From: Tetmemena sp. SeJ-2015 | Lineage: Eukaryota; Ciliophora; Spirotrichea; Sporadotrichida; Oxytrichidae | NCBI GenBank assembly: GCA_027382625.1 | Contig: JAJKFJ010020827.1 | Location: 174,314-238,313 of the forward strand | DNA: 64,000 bases | Direction of reading: 5' to 3' | Shown here: piece by piece, positions 62,077 to 64,000 of the stretch | Layout: every line of letters starts with the position of its first letter | How positions within the stretch are numbered: position 1 is the first letter of the stretch | Translations under genes and position numbers: made by a program | Notes under the pieces: generated by a model | What the model saw: only the letters and a program-made list of their open reading frames with translations | The model's database searches: none | What the model was told of the DNA's origin: nothing

Positions 62077-63162
62077 ATGGAATAAGCACAAGCAACTCAA
62101 AGTGAAGTACACGATGTCTCCAAGTTTAAAAAGATCTACTGTCAAACACATGATGAGTAACTGATTCAATACTCAAGCAAGACCGATGGAGATTTCTTGT
62201 GTGATTTGTGTCTACAGGAGCAGTATGATAACAACTCTGACTCTGTGATAAAGCTAGATGTAGAGAAGATGGCTGAGGTGTGCGCTAATGTGATAGGAAA
62301 CTTTTCTAAAATAAGGGAGACTATAACATCTAATCTCGATAGGCTTCAGAGCTAGGAGTAATTCAAGACTCAAGATCTGCAGACTCTGATGCACGTGGCA
62401 GACTTCTACTAGAAAATTAATGCTGAGGAAGTAGAGGAAGAACAACTTAAGAAGTAGCTAAAGCACAGCATCAAAAGTTTCTTCCCTGGGTACAAACCGA
62501 GCTAGACTGTGTTTAAACAACCAACCGTCGCTTCCACTGCTCAGTCAAATAAGTTGGACTCAGTTCTCATAAACACATCAGAGCGCTTAGAACTTATAAA
62601 AGGCTGGTTGGGATTCGACTGCACTATGAAGTTACTTTACAGAGGCACTAAGAATGGATTCAAGAGCCCAAAGTTCCATTTCATGATTGATAAGAAAGGA
62701 CCTCTTCTCACTATATTCAAGTCTACCAACTAGTTTATCTTTGGAGGATATACTAAGGTTCAATAGTACATCCCTTCATCTTAAAATCCGATATTTGAAA
62801 GTGATCCCGACGCCTTCATTTTTAATCTTCATCCACACAAGACCAAGCATCCTTGCATCAAGAACCCTGAGAAGGCAGTCGGAAGAAGTAAGTACATCCT
62901 AGCTTGCTTTGGAAGGACTGAAATTCATGAGACTGATCATTTTTGCATTTTTAAAGTTAATTCTGAACCTTCAGATCTAGAAGTTTGGGAGGATTGCGAC
63001 ACCTATGGAGGAAATTCAGGTAATCTAGGAAAATGCTATGCTCTTCCAGAGTCCATCAATTATGGAACTTAGGACGCTAAAAGGTTTTTAGCTGGAAGTC
63101 AGACCTTCAAAGTTCTCGAGTGTGAAGTCTTCTAAATCAAACCTGTAGCATCGTAATAGTGA
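62077..63162 (+). CDS. TLDc-domain protein with N-terminal B-box-like zinc motif
   Basis: One uninterrupted frame of 361 residues from MEQAQATQSEVHDVSKFKK to TGA at 63160. The N-terminal Cys/His pattern (YCQTHDEQ..FLCDLCLQEQ) looks like a small B-box-type zinc site. A helical linker follows, then a TLDc domain: KGWLGFDCTMKLLYRG, GPLLTIFKSTNQFIFGGYT, AFIFNLHPHKTK, ILACFGRTEIHETDHFCIFK and a final FKVLECEVFQIK. TLDc proteins in animals act in oxidative-stress protection and V-ATPase binding; many ciliate paralogs are uncharacterised. No IES or intron is needed, unlike most genes here. Confidence 0.85.
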
Positions 63163-63300
63163 ATAAATTTATATTCTTTTCAAGATAAATAAAAATAGAA
63201 GGATATTTAAAGTTAATATTATGATATTGGAATTAAATGTCAAAAATTATGGAGTACAAGTCTTTATTAATATCATCTTTAATATATCAATATATAATCA
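63163..63300. other. AT-rich spacer
   Basis: No coding signal. Downstream flank of the TLDc gene leading into the minisatellite. Confidence 0.6.
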
Positions 63301-63790
63301 ATGAAACACACGAAGTGCGAAAACACGAGTGCGAAAACATGACTGCGAAAACATGAGTGCTAAATCATAAGTTCGCCAACATTAAATATATAATAGCTGT
63401 CATCATACATGAGTTGTGATACATGACTTCTAAAACATGAGTGCTAAAACATGAGTTTAAAACACGAGTGCGAAAACATGAGTGCGAAAACACATGAGTG
63501 CTAAACATGATTGCCCAAACATTATATATAAACATTTGTTTCCATACACGAGTTCGAAACATGAGTGCTCATACATGAGTGCTAATACAAGAGTGCTCAA
63601 GCATGAATGACCAAACATGAGTTTCTCATACATGGGTGCTCAAACATGAGGGTTTTCAAGCATGAGTGCCCAAGCATGAGTGCCCAAGCATGAATTCTCA
63701 AACATGAGGTATGAAACATGAGCTATGAACATAAGTTGCGAAGCATGAGTTATCAATCATATTGAATCGATACATGAGATCTCAATCTTG
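63300..63790. repeat. Degenerate minisatellite, about 14-bp unit
   Basis: About 30 imperfect copies of a unit close to ACATGAGTGCTNAA, with variants such as ACACGAGTGCGAAA and GCATGAGTGCCCAA, and short non-repeat interruptions (for example 63380-63410 and 63515-63540). No coding signal. Copies become more divergent to the right. Confidence 0.8.
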
Positions 63791-64000
63791 ATCTTCAAAC
63801 ATGGCCAAGGGTTAGAGTTTGAATCCATGCTTTGATACTGAACAACCAGAGTGACTGAGTCTTCGTTTGATCAAGATCTTTGATTGCTTGAGCGATCGCC
63901 GTTACCAACTATTCTCTATAACGCGAATGTTAGAGTTGCAACGAGAATCGTAAACTTACTTGCTATCAAAAATTTTGCTTTTTAAGTTATCGTTTAATTA
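63791..64000. other. Non-repeat end of the window
   Basis: No supported gene or repeat. GC content is a little higher than in the minisatellite flank. Confidence 0.4.

Noticed and set aside
62254..62445. Minus-strand hydrophobic frame
   Set aside because: It lies opposite the helical linker of the TLDc gene.
63300..63790. CRISPR array
   Set aside because: Units are about 14 bp, degenerate and without unique spacers, and the genome is eukaryotic.

Overview
The window looks like germline (micronuclear) DNA of a spirotrichous ciliate of the Oxytricha/Stylonychia type. TAA and TAG are used throughout as glutamine codons and TGA is the only working stop. The DNA is AT-rich and the genes are closely packed. 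Many reading frames are interrupted by short AT-rich inserts flanked by 3-8 bp direct repeats; removing the insert plus one repeat copy restores the frame exactly. These are internal eliminated sequences (IESs) with pointers. Ordinary GT..AG introns are present as well. One gene is also split by a 4.2 kb decayed TBE-type transposon that carries the diagnostic telomere-like end.

Layout. 1-15.2 kb, minus strand: two tandem copies of a giant multi-pass surface protein (beta-helix repeats, furin-like Cys-rich segments, C-terminal membrane domain). The left copy lacks its N-terminal half and runs off the window. 15.2-16.7 kb: no supported gene. 16.7-36.8 kb: a dense block with a low-complexity protein, a kinase-TPR protein, an RRM protein, a single-pass membrane protein, a divergent kinesin, an ankyrin-repeat protein, guanylate kinase, two unknown proteins, a Gln-rich PHD protein and a coiled-coil protein. 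36.7-38.0 kb: an unknown minus-strand gene. 38.0-40.0 kb: about 2 kb that could not be resolved, possibly germline-limited or degenerate. 40.0-51.8 kb: long coiled-coil and Asn/Ser/Gln-rich genes, plus a selenoprotein-W-like (Rdx) gene and a small unknown gene. 51.9-60.6 kb: a PP2C phosphatase gene carrying at least seven short IESs and the TBE element. 60.9-63.2 kb: a METTL18-like histidine methyltransferase and a TLDc protein. 63.3-63.8 kb: a degenerate minisatellite.

The genes do not form an operon or a pathway. Each is the germline precursor of a macronuclear gene. What unites the window is its developmental DNA-elimination architecture, above all the transposon that now sits in the PP2C gene as one large pointer-flanked IES. 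Exon and IES boundaries are given only where the repeat and the reading frame agree. Other frame breaks are flagged but not resolved.
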